From contig JBOHRE010000029.1 in NCBI GenBank assembly GCA_050732635.1, positions 1-35,802 of the forward strand: 35,802 bases of DNA, in the 5' to 3' direction. Shown here piece after piece: positions 13,751 to 22,192 of the stretch. The notes under the pieces were generated by a model, which saw only the letters and a list, made by a program, of their open reading frames with translations, had not been told where the DNA came from and searched no databases. The DNA comes from JBOHRE01 sp050732635 (GTDB lineage: Bacteria > Gemmatimonadota > Gemmatimonadetes > Longimicrobiales > RSA9). Within the stretch, counting starts at the first letter, position 1. Each line of letters opens with the position of its first letter. The translations under genes were made by a program, and so were the position numbers.

Positions 13751-14865
13751 AGGAGCCGTAAGATCTGCCGCAGCAGCAAGGCGAAGCGGAGCGTCTCACG
13801 CATGCGCCCGAGCTTGCCGAGCGCCTCGTGCGGGCCTCCCGAATGGCTGAACAACGCCAGGATCTGGCAGGTCCGCACCGAAGCCGGTGGCAGTCCGCGG
13901 CGCAGACGGATCGATTCCGTGAAGGGAACCAGCCGGTCGTCGAGTGCGTGCGCGAGCACGATCGGCACGTCCACCTGAGGCAGGAACGGCGCCGGGTCGA
14001 GCAGCGGGTCACGCGCGAGCGCGGCCTCCGCGAGCGCCAGCGCCAGGCCCTCCACCTCGTCGCGGCTCCACACGCCGTCGTTCCACGGGTCCAGGCTCGA
14101 GGTGCTCGGGCGCGCGAACAGATCGAACAACGCACGCTTCTCGGCGGGCAGCGCCGCGCTCAACTCGGCCTTGTGCGCGTCGTAGCTGGGGTCAGCCGCA
14201 TAGACGCGGCGGCGCCCCGCCTCTTCGGCCAGCAGCCGCAGTTGCTCGGCGACGTCGCCATCCTCCGCGTGCCCGGGCACGGACGTGAGGTAGTTGGCGC
14301 CGGCCATCCATGCGCCGTATGGATCGGGGCGCGTGCGATAGGCGCGGCCGTCGAGGTCGTGTCGGCCGGTGATGCCGAAGCCGAAAAGCCGGCGCACATC
14401 GTAGTAGCCGCCCCACGCTGCTACGCCCGCCAACCGGTTTCGCAGCGCGGGATCCACGCTCGCGATCAGCGCCTGCGTTGCGCCGAACGAGAAGCCGATC
14501 AGGCCGATCCGATCGGGGTCGATGCCGTCGAGTCGGCTGGCCGCCAGCACGGCCGCGGTGATCGTCGCTTCCGAGATCGCCGGCGCGAAGCGCAGCGCGC
14601 GCCACTCCGGCACGTCGGGCACGAACACGGCGGTGCCGCTCGCCGCCAGCGCACGGCCAAACCCGACCAAAGCGGGGTGCTCGCGTCCCGTGTACGTGAG
14701 GCCGTGCAACAGAACCCACACGGGCAGCCGCTCCGACCGACCGCTGGGACGCAACCCCGTGGCGGGCAGGCTCTCCGCGCCACGCGCATAGGTCAGCTCC
14801 GCCGTCTGGATCGCCGCGGCTGACGGGCGGAGGTGCTGCCTCAGAAAGCGCGCGGTGCGCAGCAT
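13747..14865 (-). CDS. Alpha/beta-hydrolase family protein
   Basis: A 372-residue serine hydrolase. The oxyanion region is VLLHGLTYTGRE, the nucleophile elbow GLIGFSFGATQ (Ser about residue 146), the acid probably Asp in AHALDDRLVPF and the His in LFSHSGGPHE. A lid-like insertion lies between about 170 and 290. No signal peptide. The substrate is unknown. The gene ends tail-to-tail with the DHH gene, overlapping by 4 bases (TTAG). Start ATG 14865 has only a weak ribosome site. Confidence 0.85.
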   Translation of the reverse strand: MLRTARFLRQHLRPSAAAIQTAELTYARGAESLPATGLRPSGRSERLPVWVLLHGLTYTGREHPALVGFGRALAASGTAVFVPDVPEWRALRFAPAISEATITAAVLAASRLDGIDPDRIGLIGFSFGATQALIASVDPALRNRLAGVAAWGGYYDVRRLFGFGITGRHDLDGRAYRTRPDPYGAWMAGANYLTSVPGHAEDGDVAEQLRLLAEEAGRRRVYAADPSYDAHKAELSAALPAEKRALFDLFARPSTSSLDPWNDGVWSRDEVEGLALALAEAALARDPLLDPAPFLPQVDVPIVLAHALDDRLVPFTESIRLRRGLPPASVRTCQILALFSHSGGPHEALGKLGRMRETLRFALLLRQILRLL

Positions 14866-14979
14866 GCGCTCAGCGCAGCAGTGTCAGCGGGAGTGCCTTG
14901 CGAGAGCGGGTGCGCAACGTGGCGAGAATGCTCCCGCGCGACATGCTGCTGAAGTGGGCCGCGAGCCGAGCGCGGCTCG

Positions 14980-17172
14980 TCAATACGCCGCGAGGTCGAC
15001 CACCGCGCGGTAGACATCGTCGACCTGCGGCAGAATCGCGTCCTCGAGCTGCGGCGCGTACGCGACCCAGGTGTCGAGCGCTGCGACGCGGCGGACCGGG
15101 CCGTCGAGCCACTCGAAGCAGTCATCGGCAATCCGGGCGGCGATCTCCGAGCCGATCCCCCAAGAGAGCGCATCTTCGTGTGCGACGAGCACCCGATTCG
15201 TCCTGCGGACCGAGCTCGCGATCGCGTCCATGTCGAGAGGACTGAGCGAACGCAGGTCGATCACCTCACAGGAGACGCCGTCGCGCTCCTCGGCGATGCG
15301 GGCGGCGTCCAGCGACCGCTTCACGAGCGCACCGCACGTCACGATCGTGATGTCGTTGCCGGCGCGCACGATCTTCGCCTTGCCGAACGGGATCATGAAA
15401 CCGGCGCCCGGATAGCGGCCCTTGTTGTACACCTGCCGGTACAGGTGCTTGTGCTCGAGGAAGATGACCGGGTCGGCGCAGCGAATGGCCGTGCGCAGCA
15501 GGCCGGCAGCATCGATCGCGGTCGCGGGTAGCACGACCCGCAAGCCGGGCGTGTGCGTGAACAGGGTTTCGCCGGTTTGCGAGTGGTAGATCGCGCCGCC
15601 CTTGAGGTAACCGCCGTATGCGACGCGGATCACGATCGGCGCGTGCCATGCGCCACCGGAGCGGTAGCGCATGGTGGCCAGCTCGTCCCTGATCTGCATG
15701 AACGCCGGCCAGATGTAGTCGAAGAACTGGATCTCGACAACCGGCTTCAACCCACGTGTCGCCATGCCGATCGCACGCCCGACGATGTTGGCCTCGGCCA
15801 ACGGCGAGTTGAAGACGCGCACGTTGCCGAACCGGCGCTGCAGACCCCACGTGCATTTGAACACCCCGCCCTTGCCCTTGCACTCCGCCAGGGCATCCTC
15901 CCGCGTCGCGTCGGCGACGTCCTGGCCGAAGACGACAATGCGCGGGTCTCGCTCCATCTCATCGCGCAGCGTCGCGTTGATGAGGTCGACCATGGTCGTG
16001 TCATCGCCTTCGAAGGCGGGGTTCGACTCGCTGTCGAAGGTCGCAGCGGTGGGATCGGCGTCGGGCGAGTAGAGAAAATCCAGAGCGCTCGAAGGCTCGG
16101 GCTGGGGCTGCTCGAGCGCACGGTCAACGGCCTCCTGAATCGCTTCGTCGACCTCGTCCTGGAGCTCGTCGATCTCCTCTTCACTGGCGAGTTCACGCTC
16201 GAGGAGCTGGCGACGCAGCACGACCAGCGGATCGCGCTCCGCCTCGGCCGTGCGCTCCGGCGCGGGGCGGTACAGCCGCTCGTCATCGGACATGGAGTGC
16301 GAGTACGGACGCACGACGTGAGCATGCAGCAGCGCGGGACCCTTGCGGGCACGGCAATACTCGACGGCTCGGCCGGCCGCCGCGTAGCTCTCGAGCACGT
16401 CGCAGCCATCGAACTCGTCGATCAACAGCCCCGGAAAGCCGCTCACGAGCTTGCTGATGCTGCCGCCGGCGGTGTTCACCTCGACGGGCACGGAGATGGC
16501 GTAGCCGTTGTCCTCGATGAGAAAGACCACGGGCAGCGCGAGATTGCAGGCGCTGTTCAGCGCCTCCCAGAACTCGCCTTCCGACGTCTGCCCTTCACCC
16601 GCGGTCACGACCACGACCTCATCGTCTTCGAAGCTCTCGATGCGCTGGCGAATCTCGTCGACCAGCCCCGCTCGCCACCCACCCTCGGCGCAGCCGACGG
16701 CCTGCAGGAACTGGGTCCCTGTCGGTGAGGAGACGCTGACGATGCGAAGGTCTCGATTGCCCCAATGCGCGGGCATCTGCCGCCCGCCGCTCGCCGGGTC
16801 GGCCGCCGCACCCACGGCCTGAAGGAACTGCTCGTATGGCGTCACACCGAGAGCGGTGACGAACGCACGATCCCGGTAATAGAAGTAGAACCAGTCCGCT
16901 CCGGGACGCACGTGCTCCGCCAGCGCCACCTGCACGCCCTCGTGCCCAGCGCCGGAAATCTGGAAGAAGATCTTGTTCTGCCGCTTGAGCTGGATTTCCT
17001 TGTCATCCATGCGCCGCGCGGTGTACATGATGCGGTAGAGCCGTAACAGCGCGTCGCGGTCCAGATCGGGCGGCTCGGATGCGCGGCCGCGACGGGTCTG
17101 AGCGGCCTTCGCGCCGGGCTGCTTCTTCCGTTTTGCCGGACCCCGCTTGGCGTCGGTCTCCTTGGTCGCCAT
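14980..17172 (-). CDS. Fused alpha-beta E1 component of 2-oxoacid dehydrogenase
   Basis: A 730-residue thiamine-diphosphate enzyme joining two subunits that are usually separate. A basic, low-complexity N-terminus (1-35) precedes the alpha part (about 36-380). The ThDP motif is GEGQTSEGEFWEALNSA with EDNGYAIS. The phosphorylation-loop region is PYSHSMSDDERLYR. A Glu-rich linker (about 320-385) leads to the beta part (about 390-730; FGQDVADATREDAL, EIQFFDYIWPA, IFLEHKHLYRQ, EVIDLRSLSPLD, VAHEDALSWGIGSEI). It is most like branched-chain 2-oxoacid dehydrogenase E1 (BCKDH); pyruvate as substrate is possible. No E2 or E3 gene is adjacent. Confidence 0.93.
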   Translation of the reverse strand: MATKETDAKRGPAKRKKQPGAKAAQTRRGRASEPPDLDRDALLRLYRIMYTARRMDDKEIQLKRQNKIFFQISGAGHEGVQVALAEHVRPGADWFYFYYRDRAFVTALGVTPYEQFLQAVGAAADPASGGRQMPAHWGNRDLRIVSVSSPTGTQFLQAVGCAEGGWRAGLVDEIRQRIESFEDDEVVVVTAGEGQTSEGEFWEALNSACNLALPVVFLIEDNGYAISVPVEVNTAGGSISKLVSGFPGLLIDEFDGCDVLESYAAAGRAVEYCRARKGPALLHAHVVRPYSHSMSDDERLYRPAPERTAEAERDPLVVLRRQLLERELASEEEIDELQDEVDEAIQEAVDRALEQPQPEPSSALDFLYSPDADPTAATFDSESNPAFEGDDTTMVDLINATLRDEMERDPRIVVFGQDVADATREDALAECKGKGGVFKCTWGLQRRFGNVRVFNSPLAEANIVGRAIGMATRGLKPVVEIQFFDYIWPAFMQIRDELATMRYRSGGAWHAPIVIRVAYGGYLKGGAIYHSQTGETLFTHTPGLRVVLPATAIDAAGLLRTAIRCADPVIFLEHKHLYRQVYNKGRYPGAGFMIPFGKAKIVRAGNDITIVTCGALVKRSLDAARIAEERDGVSCEVIDLRSLSPLDMDAIASSVRRTNRVLVAHEDALSWGIGSEIAARIADDCFEWLDGPVRRVAALDTWVAYAPQLEDAILPQVDDVYRAVVDLAAY

Positions 17173-17306
17173 CCGTTTCGTGTCGTCGTGGTGCGTGTCG
17201 GAACGCCCGCCGTTCGTCCCGCTGTGTCACGGAAAGATACCGGCGGTCGCAGGTGCCTGCCACCCCGTGGGCACGGCAGGAAGCCGCGGCGTGCGCGCCG
17301 AGATGG

Positions 17307-17336
17307 TTTACAGACAAAGGCTTGCGACAGTATCTT
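17307..17336 (+). promoter_or_regulatory. Possible sigma-70 promoter for the 17413-21020 operon
   Basis: TTTACA at 17307-17312 and TATCTT at 17331-17336 with an 18-base spacer, in a locally AT-richer stretch. It lies about 80 bases before the first gene of the operon. A weak match; not tested. Confidence 0.35.
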
Positions 17337-17412
17337 GGGGCTACCCCGAACTCCCTTACCCCAAAGCAGAAGAGTGTCCGGCGCTGCGCGGCTGCGTGGG
17401 CTCCTCAGCATT

Positions 17413-17649
17413 GTGCTGCCCCGGCCCGGGCTATACGCGTCAGCGTTGCGCGCGGTGTGGAGTGTTCGTCAGCGCGACTGGTTCCGCCGACCGCCGTTCC
17501 TCCCCCTGCCGCCCAGAGCTTACCTCGAGTGGCGGCTGCACACGGCGTACGGCGCCGACGAGCGCGGCCCGACGGCCGACGAGCTGAAGCGATACCTCCG
17601 CTGGACGGAGCAGATGCAGCGCAGCGAGCGAGCCACGTCAGACGAATGA
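17413..17649 (+). CDS. Small unknown protein, operon leader
   Basis: A 78-residue product with aromatic and basic residues, including RDWFRRPPFLPLPPRAYLEW and, near the C-terminus, TADELKRYLRWTEQM. No family recognised. Its stop overlaps the next start (ATGA at 17646), which supports a real gene at the 3' end. The start is uncertain. GTG 17413 is the latest start that keeps the protein-like part; the frame stays open further upstream, but that sequence looks non-coding. Confidence 0.5.
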   Translation: MLPRPGLYASALRAVWSVRQRDWFRRPPFLPLPPRAYLEWRLHTAYGADERGPTADELKRYLRWTEQMQRSERATSDE

Positions 17650-18062
17650 AGAAATTGATCCTGTTCGCGGTGCTCGCGGTCGGGGCGATCAGTTACGTGC
17701 CACCGCTGCGGGAAGCGGCGGAGCCGGTCGCCGGCCCGCTGCTGGAGCGCACTTCGGACGTCCTCGGCCCGGTGGTGGCGAAGCTGCTCGACCCGGTGTT
17801 CCGCTGGTCCGCGCGCGGCGAGGCGGAACGGTATCTGAGGCGGCTGAAGGAGGAACAGAACCTGGGCTTCCAGCTGCCTACGCCCGGCACGTTCCAGGCA
17901 TTCGTGCAGAAGCACGCGACGTCCGGCCGTGGCGGGAACGACCCCTGGGGCTCGCCGTACTTCCTCGAGTTCACGCGCGACTCGATTCGGGTCGGCTCGC
18001 CAGGGCCGGACCTGGAGTCAGGCACCTACGACGACGTGATCGTCTCCGCGCCGCGCCGCTGA
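17646..18062 (+). CDS. Pseudopilin-like (GspG C-terminal type) exported protein
   Basis: A 138-residue protein. An N-terminal hydrophobic segment (KKLILFAVLAVGAISYV) looks like a signal anchor. The C-terminus NDPWGSPYFLEF then VGSPGPDLESGTYDDV matches the end of type II secretion major pseudopilins, which bind calcium there. It lacks the N-terminal prepilin methylation motif (G-FTLIE) that a pseudopilin needs, so it is not a normal GspG. Overlaps both neighbours (ATGA upstream, TGATG downstream). Role unknown. Confidence 0.75.
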   Translation: MKKLILFAVLAVGAISYVPPLREAAEPVAGPLLERTSDVLGPVVAKLLDPVFRWSARGEAERYLRRLKEEQNLGFQLPTPGTFQAFVQKHATSGRGGNDPWGSPYFLEFTRDSIRVGSPGPDLESGTYDDVIVSAPRR

Positions 18063-18691
18063 TGGGGCTGTTCGAGGGCATTGTCGCCCTCCTCGCGCAG
18101 CACGGCGCGTGGCTGGTTCTGGTCGTGACGCTGGTCGAGACGGCGATCTTCATCGGTCTGCTCGTGCCTGCGGAGGCGACGGTCCTGCTGGCCGCATTTC
18201 TCGCGCACCGCGGCGTCTTCCAGATCGAGCACGTGCTCGCCGCCACCTTCTTCGGCGGCCTGATCGGCGACCAGGTCGGCTACCTGCTCGGCCGGTTCGG
18301 CGGTTCCTGGGTGGTGCAGCGGGAAGGTCGCATTGGCCGGCTCTGGCGCCGCCATGAGCTCCGTGCGGCCGCGCTGTTTCGGCGTCACTCGCTGGTCGCG
18401 ATCTCCCTCGCCCGCTTCATCTCCTTCGTTCGTACACTCATGCCATGGTTCGCCGGGATGTCGGCGATCCGCTACCGTCGCTTCCTGCTCTATGATGCGC
18501 TCGGCGTGTTCGGCTGGGCGACCGCTTCGGTGGCACTCGGCTACTATGCCGGCGCCAGCTGGCGCGCCGTGAGCGAAGCGCTAGGTGCCTTCTCGGCGAC
18601 GCTGCTGCTGCTCGGGCTGGCGGTGCTGCTGCTCGTCTCCCGACGCGGGCGCGCCGCTCGGGCCGGTGGCGGCCTGGACCATGCGGACTGA
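18062..18691 (+). CDS. DedA-family membrane protein (undecaprenyl-phosphate flippase type)
   Basis: A 209-residue membrane protein. Motifs ETAIFIGLLVPAEATVLLAA and GLIGDQVGYLLGRFGG, then ISLARFISFVRTLMPWFAGM, match the DedA / SNARE-associated family, including the ExxxxxxxPGE-like and F/YxxR regions. DedA proteins recycle polyprenyl-phosphate lipid carriers and move phospholipids. The start overlaps the upstream stop by one base. Ends immediately before coaE. Confidence 0.92.
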   Translation: MGLFEGIVALLAQHGAWLVLVVTLVETAIFIGLLVPAEATVLLAAFLAHRGVFQIEHVLAATFFGGLIGDQVGYLLGRFGGSWVVQREGRIGRLWRRHELRAAALFRRHSLVAISLARFISFVRTLMPWFAGMSAIRYRRFLLYDALGVFGWATASVALGYYAGASWRAVSEALGAFSATLLLLGLAVLLLVSRRGRAARAGGGLDHAD

Positions 18692-19297
18692 ATGCTGCGG
18701 ATCGCACTCACGGGAAATCTCGGCAGTGGCAAGTCGAGCGTCGCCGAGGTGTGGCGGCGTCTCGGAGCGCTGGTCATCGACGCCGATGAGCTCGCGCGGC
18801 GCGCCGTCGCCTCGGGGACCGCGGGCTACCACCGTGTCGTCGAAGCCTTCGGTCCGACCGTGCTGCGCGCCGATCGGACGCTCGATCGCGCCGCACTGCG
18901 CGCGCGGGTTTTCGGCGATGCGACCGCGCGGCGGCGGCTGGAAGCAATCGTGCATCCGGAGGTCGCCCGCCTGCGCGCGCAGGAGGAGGCGCGTGCCGCC
19001 GCCAGCGGCGCCCGGCTGGTGGTCCACGAGATCCCGCTGCTCTTCGAGGCGGGACTCGCGGACGAGTTCGATGTCCGGGTCCTCGTCGACGCGCCCGAGG
19101 AGCTGCGGATCGGCAGGGTGGTGGCCAGCCGCGGCATCGATCGAGCCGAAGCGGAGCGGATCGCCGCAGCGCAGCTGCCGGCCGACGACAAGCGGGCGCT
19201 GGTCGATTTCGTGATCGATAACGATGCCGATCTGGCTGCCCTCGAGGCACGCGCGAAGGAGATATGGACAGAGCTGGAGAGACGCGCATCCGGGTAG
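18692..19297 (+). CDS. coaE: Dephospho-CoA kinase
   Basis: A 201-residue P-loop kinase for the last step of coenzyme A synthesis (dephospho-CoA plus ATP). The Walker A motif is LTGNLGSGKSSVAEV. VIDADELARRAV (substrate-binding Asp), EAIVHPEV, VHEIPLLFEAGL and ASRGIDRAEAERIAAAQLP follow in order, as in the family. Length is normal. It begins directly after the DedA stop and overlaps the PHP gene by 34 bases. Confidence 0.97.
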   Translation: MLRIALTGNLGSGKSSVAEVWRRLGALVIDADELARRAVASGTAGYHRVVEAFGPTVLRADRTLDRAALRARVFGDATARRRLEAIVHPEVARLRAQEEARAAASGARLVVHEIPLLFEAGLADEFDVRVLVDAPEELRIGRVVASRGIDRAEAERIAAAQLPADDKRALVDFVIDNDADLAALEARAKEIWTELERRASG

Positions 19298-19950
19298 ACA
19301 TGCATCTGCATACGGCTGCATCCTTCGACTGCCTTGCGGACCCGCTGGCTGTCCTGGCGGCCGCGCGCGCGCGTGACATCGATCGCATCTGTATCACGGA
19401 TCACAACGAGATCAGTGCTGCGGTCGTGCTACGCGATCGGTTTCCAGACCGCGTGATCGTGGGGGAAGAGGTGAAGACCGCCGAGGGCGTCGACATCATC
19501 GGTCTGTTCCTGACGGAGCGCATCCCGCGCGGCACGCCCGCGCGCGAGACCTGCGAGCGCATTCATGCGCAGGGTGGGCTCGTGTACGTGCCGCATCCGT
19601 TCGCCACGGGCAAGGGTGGCGGTGGCCGGATCCTGTCGCAGATCGCCGACCGGATCGACATCGTGGAAGCACTCAATGCGCGACTGCACGATCGTGCGCT
19701 CAATGCGCGGGCGGCGGCATGGGCGCGCGCTCGAGGGCTGCCGGTCGGCGCCGGCTCGGATGCGCACACGGTCCGCGAGGTGGCTTCGGCGTGGGTCGAG
19801 CTGCCCCGCTTCGAGCTGACACCGCCGGCGTTCCTCGCCTCGCTGCAGCACGCGAGCGTTCATGGCACGGCCTCGTCGCGTCTCGTGCACGTCGCCTCCG
19901 CATACGCGAAGCTGCGCAAGAAACTGGGCCCGAGCCGGGTGCGCGTGTGA
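19264..19950 (+). CDS. PHP-domain phosphoesterase
   Basis: A 228-residue metal-dependent phosphoesterase of the PHP family. Metal-binding motifs occur in order: DMHLHTAASFDC, ITDHNEI, GEEVKT, VPHPF and GSDAHTV. This set is typical of small stand-alone PHP enzymes that act on nucleotide 3'-phosphates or short RNA. The overlap with coaE upstream and with the DHH gene downstream (GTGA) ties it to that gene; both could degrade short RNA or nucleotides. The start is ATG 19264, inside coaE. Confidence 0.9.
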   Translation: MDRAGETRIRVDMHLHTAASFDCLADPLAVLAAARARDIDRICITDHNEISAAVVLRDRFPDRVIVGEEVKTAEGVDIIGLFLTERIPRGTPARETCERIHAQGGLVYVPHPFATGKGGGGRILSQIADRIDIVEALNARLHDRALNARAAAWARARGLPVGAGSDAHTVREVASAWVELPRFELTPPAFLASLQHASVHGTASSRLVHVASAYAKLRKKLGPSRVRV

Positions 19951-21020
19951 GCGACGCCGCCACGGCGAGTACTGACGTGCCGGTGCCTGCGCATCGGCGA
20001 GCGCCGCTCACGGCATTACTGAGCCGACTCGATGCCGCCCGTCGTATTGTGCTGACCACTCACGTCAACGCCGATGGCGACGGCGCCGGCTCCCAGGCCG
20101 CCCTCGCGGCCTGGCTCACCGACCGCGGCAAGCGCGTGCACATCGTGAATCCAACGCCGTTCCCGGCGATGTTCAGGTTTCTGATCCGCTCCGCCGAGCA
20201 AATCGCGGATGCCGGCACGCCGCCGGCCGCCGCCGCGCTGTCGGCGGCCGAGCTGCTGCTCGTCGTCGACACCGCCGAGCCGAAGCGGATCGGCCGCGTC
20301 GCGAGCGCGCTGAAGCGGCTGCCCATCGGCGTGCTCGACCACCACCCACCGTCGGCCGAGAGTCTGCGCGACGCCGGCTTGCTGGATCCCACGGCCTGCG
20401 CGACGGGTGAGCTGGTGTACGATCTGCTGCGCCTTCACGAGCAGCAGCAGCCGGCCGAGCCGTGGAGCACCGCCGCGCTCGAGGGCATCTACACGGCGAT
20501 CGTGACCGACACCGGATCGTTCCGCTTCTCGAACACGCGGCCGCGAACGCATCTCATCGCTGCCGACCTGCTGCGCCGCGGCGTCGACCCCGAGCGCATG
20601 TACCGACTGCTGTACGGCTCGGTGCCGATCGATCGCGTGCGGCTGCTCGCGGAATCACTCCAGCACCTGCATGTCGAGCCGACCCTCCGTCTCGCCTGGA
20701 TCGAGATCCCGGCCGGCACGCTGGAGCGGCTCTCCGCCAGCACCGAGGACCTCGACGGTATCATCGAGCAGGCCCGCACCATCGAGGGCACCGAAGTCGC
20801 CGTCTTGATGCGTCAGACGAGGGATGGGTCCACCAAGGTCTCCTGGCGATCGAACGGCCGCGTCGACGTCAACGCACTTGCTCGCCTCTTCGGCGGCGGC
20901 GGTCACCTCAAGGCGGCCGGCGCCCTGATCGCCGAGCCACTCGAGCAGGCACGCGAGCGCGTGCTGGCCGCGACCTCCGCCGCGTTGCAGGCGCTTGTTG
21001 ACGATGCCTCGCCCGTTTAG
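19947..21020 (+). CDS. NrnA-like DHH/DHHA1 nanoRNase or cyclic-dinucleotide phosphodiesterase
   Basis: A 357-residue protein. DHH motifs are THVNADGDGAGSQAALA, LLVVDTAEPKR, VLDHHPPS and IVTDTGSFRFSNT. The DHHA1 substrate loop is FGGGGHLKAAG. Motif order and length fit NrnA-type enzymes, which hydrolyse nanoRNA, pApA or pAp. GTG 19947 overlaps the PHP stop (GTGA) and is chosen because the sequence before it is the PHP gene in another frame. A second, longer DHH protein lies at 12260-13750. Confidence 0.92.
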   Translation: MSDAATASTDVPVPAHRRAPLTALLSRLDAARRIVLTTHVNADGDGAGSQAALAAWLTDRGKRVHIVNPTPFPAMFRFLIRSAEQIADAGTPPAAAALSAAELLLVVDTAEPKRIGRVASALKRLPIGVLDHHPPSAESLRDAGLLDPTACATGELVYDLLRLHEQQQPAEPWSTAALEGIYTAIVTDTGSFRFSNTRPRTHLIAADLLRRGVDPERMYRLLYGSVPIDRVRLLAESLQHLHVEPTLRLAWIEIPAGTLERLSASTEDLDGIIEQARTIEGTEVAVLMRQTRDGSTKVSWRSNGRVDVNALARLFGGGGHLKAAGALIAEPLEQARERVLAATSAALQALVDDASPV

Positions 21021-21100
21021 GTTTCCGCCTGCATGACGAATGCGACTCAGCGGCCGCCCGATTTCTCGGCGCAGCGCGACGTACCCGCGCGCGCGTCCTC

Positions 21101-21616
21101 ATGACCGCACCCGACGAGTCGACCCCGCCAGCCACCGAGCCGGCCGACCCCGGCCGTGACCCCAGCCAGGGGCCGCCGGACCTGCGACCCCCAACCGAGA
21201 CGCCACCCATCGTCGTGGTGCTCGAACGACTGGAGACCGAAGTGCCGCCGGTCACGATCCACGAGCTCTGGATCTTCCCGCCCCGCCGCACCGCTGGCAC
21301 CGAGACCGGCGTCCTCGTGCTCGCCATCGAGTCGCCCGACGACCATCGGTTCCGCGTTCTCACCACCACCTACACCGCCTCCCGTGACAAGCGCGGCCGC
21401 CTCACCGTTCACCACGTCACCGTCGAGCACGGCGCCGCCGACGCTGACCGCCTGCAACGCGTCATGCAGGGTGTCGTGCGCCGGGTCGATGAAAGCCTCC
21501 CCACTCTCCCGCCGCGCGCCGAACACATCGGCGGCGACCGCGACCGCTGGCTCGCCACCCTGGCCTCGTTACGTGCCCTGCCCGTGCGTGTTGCGCCGGG
21601 GCGCCTTCGCAACTAA
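21101..21616 (+). CDS. Unknown protein with Pro-rich N-terminus
   Basis: A 171-residue protein. Residues 1-40 are Pro/Glu/Asp-rich and probably disordered. The rest looks like a small alpha-beta domain (VTIHELWIFPPRR, LVLAIESPDDHRF, LTVHHVTVEHG). No family recognised, no membrane segment. It lies 80 bases after the DHH gene and ends just before the fur promoter region. The third-position GC is high like its neighbours, which supports coding. Confidence 0.65.
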   Translation: MTAPDESTPPATEPADPGRDPSQGPPDLRPPTETPPIVVVLERLETEVPPVTIHELWIFPPRRTAGTETGVLVLAIESPDDHRFRVLTTTYTASRDKRGRLTVHHVTVEHGAADADRLQRVMQGVVRRVDESLPTLPPRAEHIGGDRDRWLATLASLRALPVRVAPGRLRN

Positions 21617-21619
21617 GAA

Positions 21620-21632
21620 TTATTGTTGATAA
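21620..21632 (+). promoter_or_regulatory. Candidate Fur-family operator before the fur gene
   Basis: TTATTGTTGATAA has TTAT and ATAA half-sites around five bases, in an AT-rich island within high-GC sequence, 20 bases before the regulator start. The shape resembles Fur/PerR/Zur boxes. It would fit autoregulation; inference only. Confidence 0.4.
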
Positions 21633-21652
21633 ACTCAGGCGGAGCTGGGGCG

Positions 21653-22132
21653 ATGACCTTCGTGCACCTGTTCCGGCGCTACCTGCGCCAGCAGGGATTG
21701 CCGGTGACGCAGCAGCGGGAGACGATCGCCGACGTGGTGTTCGGGTCGAACGGACACCTGTCGGTGGAGCAGATCGAGGAGCGGCTGCGGGATCGTGGGG
21801 AGAAGCCGGGGAAGGCGACGATCTACCGGACGCTCGAGATGCTGGTGAGGAGCGGACTGGTGGCGGAGCATGATTTCGGGGAAGGGTTCAAGCGGTACGA
21901 GCACATGTTCGGACAGCAGCCGGGGCACGAGCACCTGGTGTGCACGGAGTGTGGACGGGTGGCGGAGATCGATGATGCGGAGCTGTTGCGGCTACAGCAG
22001 CAGATTGCGAAGCGTCACGGGTTCGCGCCGGCGCGGTACCGGCTGGAGATCTACGGGCTGTGCTCACGGTGTCAGGAACAGGGTCGTACATTGGAGTGGC
22101 AAGGGTTGACCTGCCCTATCGACACGGTATAA
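21653..22132 (+). CDS. Fur-family metal- or peroxide-responsive repressor
   Basis: A 159-residue regulator. The N-terminal winged helix has LPVTQQRETIADVVF and KATIYRTLEMLVRSGLV. The metal region has HDFGEGFKRYEH and PGHEHLVCTECG, and a second Cys pair near the end (GLCSRCQ), giving the usual structural zinc site CxxC...CxxC. Whether it senses iron, zinc, manganese or peroxide cannot be told. ATG 21653 is preceded by GGAGCTGGGG. A TTG at 21623 lies inside the candidate operator and is unlikely to be the start. Its last codons contain the promoter of the arginine decarboxylase gene. Confidence 0.93.
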   Translation: MTFVHLFRRYLRQQGLPVTQQRETIADVVFGSNGHLSVEQIEERLRDRGEKPGKATIYRTLEMLVRSGLVAEHDFGEGFKRYEHMFGQQPGHEHLVCTECGRVAEIDDAELLRLQQQIAKRHGFAPARYRLEIYGLCSRCQEQGRTLEWQGLTCPIDTV

Positions 22133-22133
22133 T
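22106..22133 (+). promoter_or_regulatory. Strong sigma-70-type promoter for the arginine decarboxylase gene
   Basis: TTGACC (22106-22111), a 16-base spacer and a perfect TATAAT (22128-22133). It lies over the last codons and stop of the fur-like gene and about 60 bases before the GTG start of the decarboxylase. It is the best promoter match I saw in the window. Confidence 0.75.
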
Positions 22134-22192
22134 TCCCCCCGCTCTGCGGCCGGCTGGACGGGTTGCAGCCGGCGAACGCATCGGGAGGGAAG

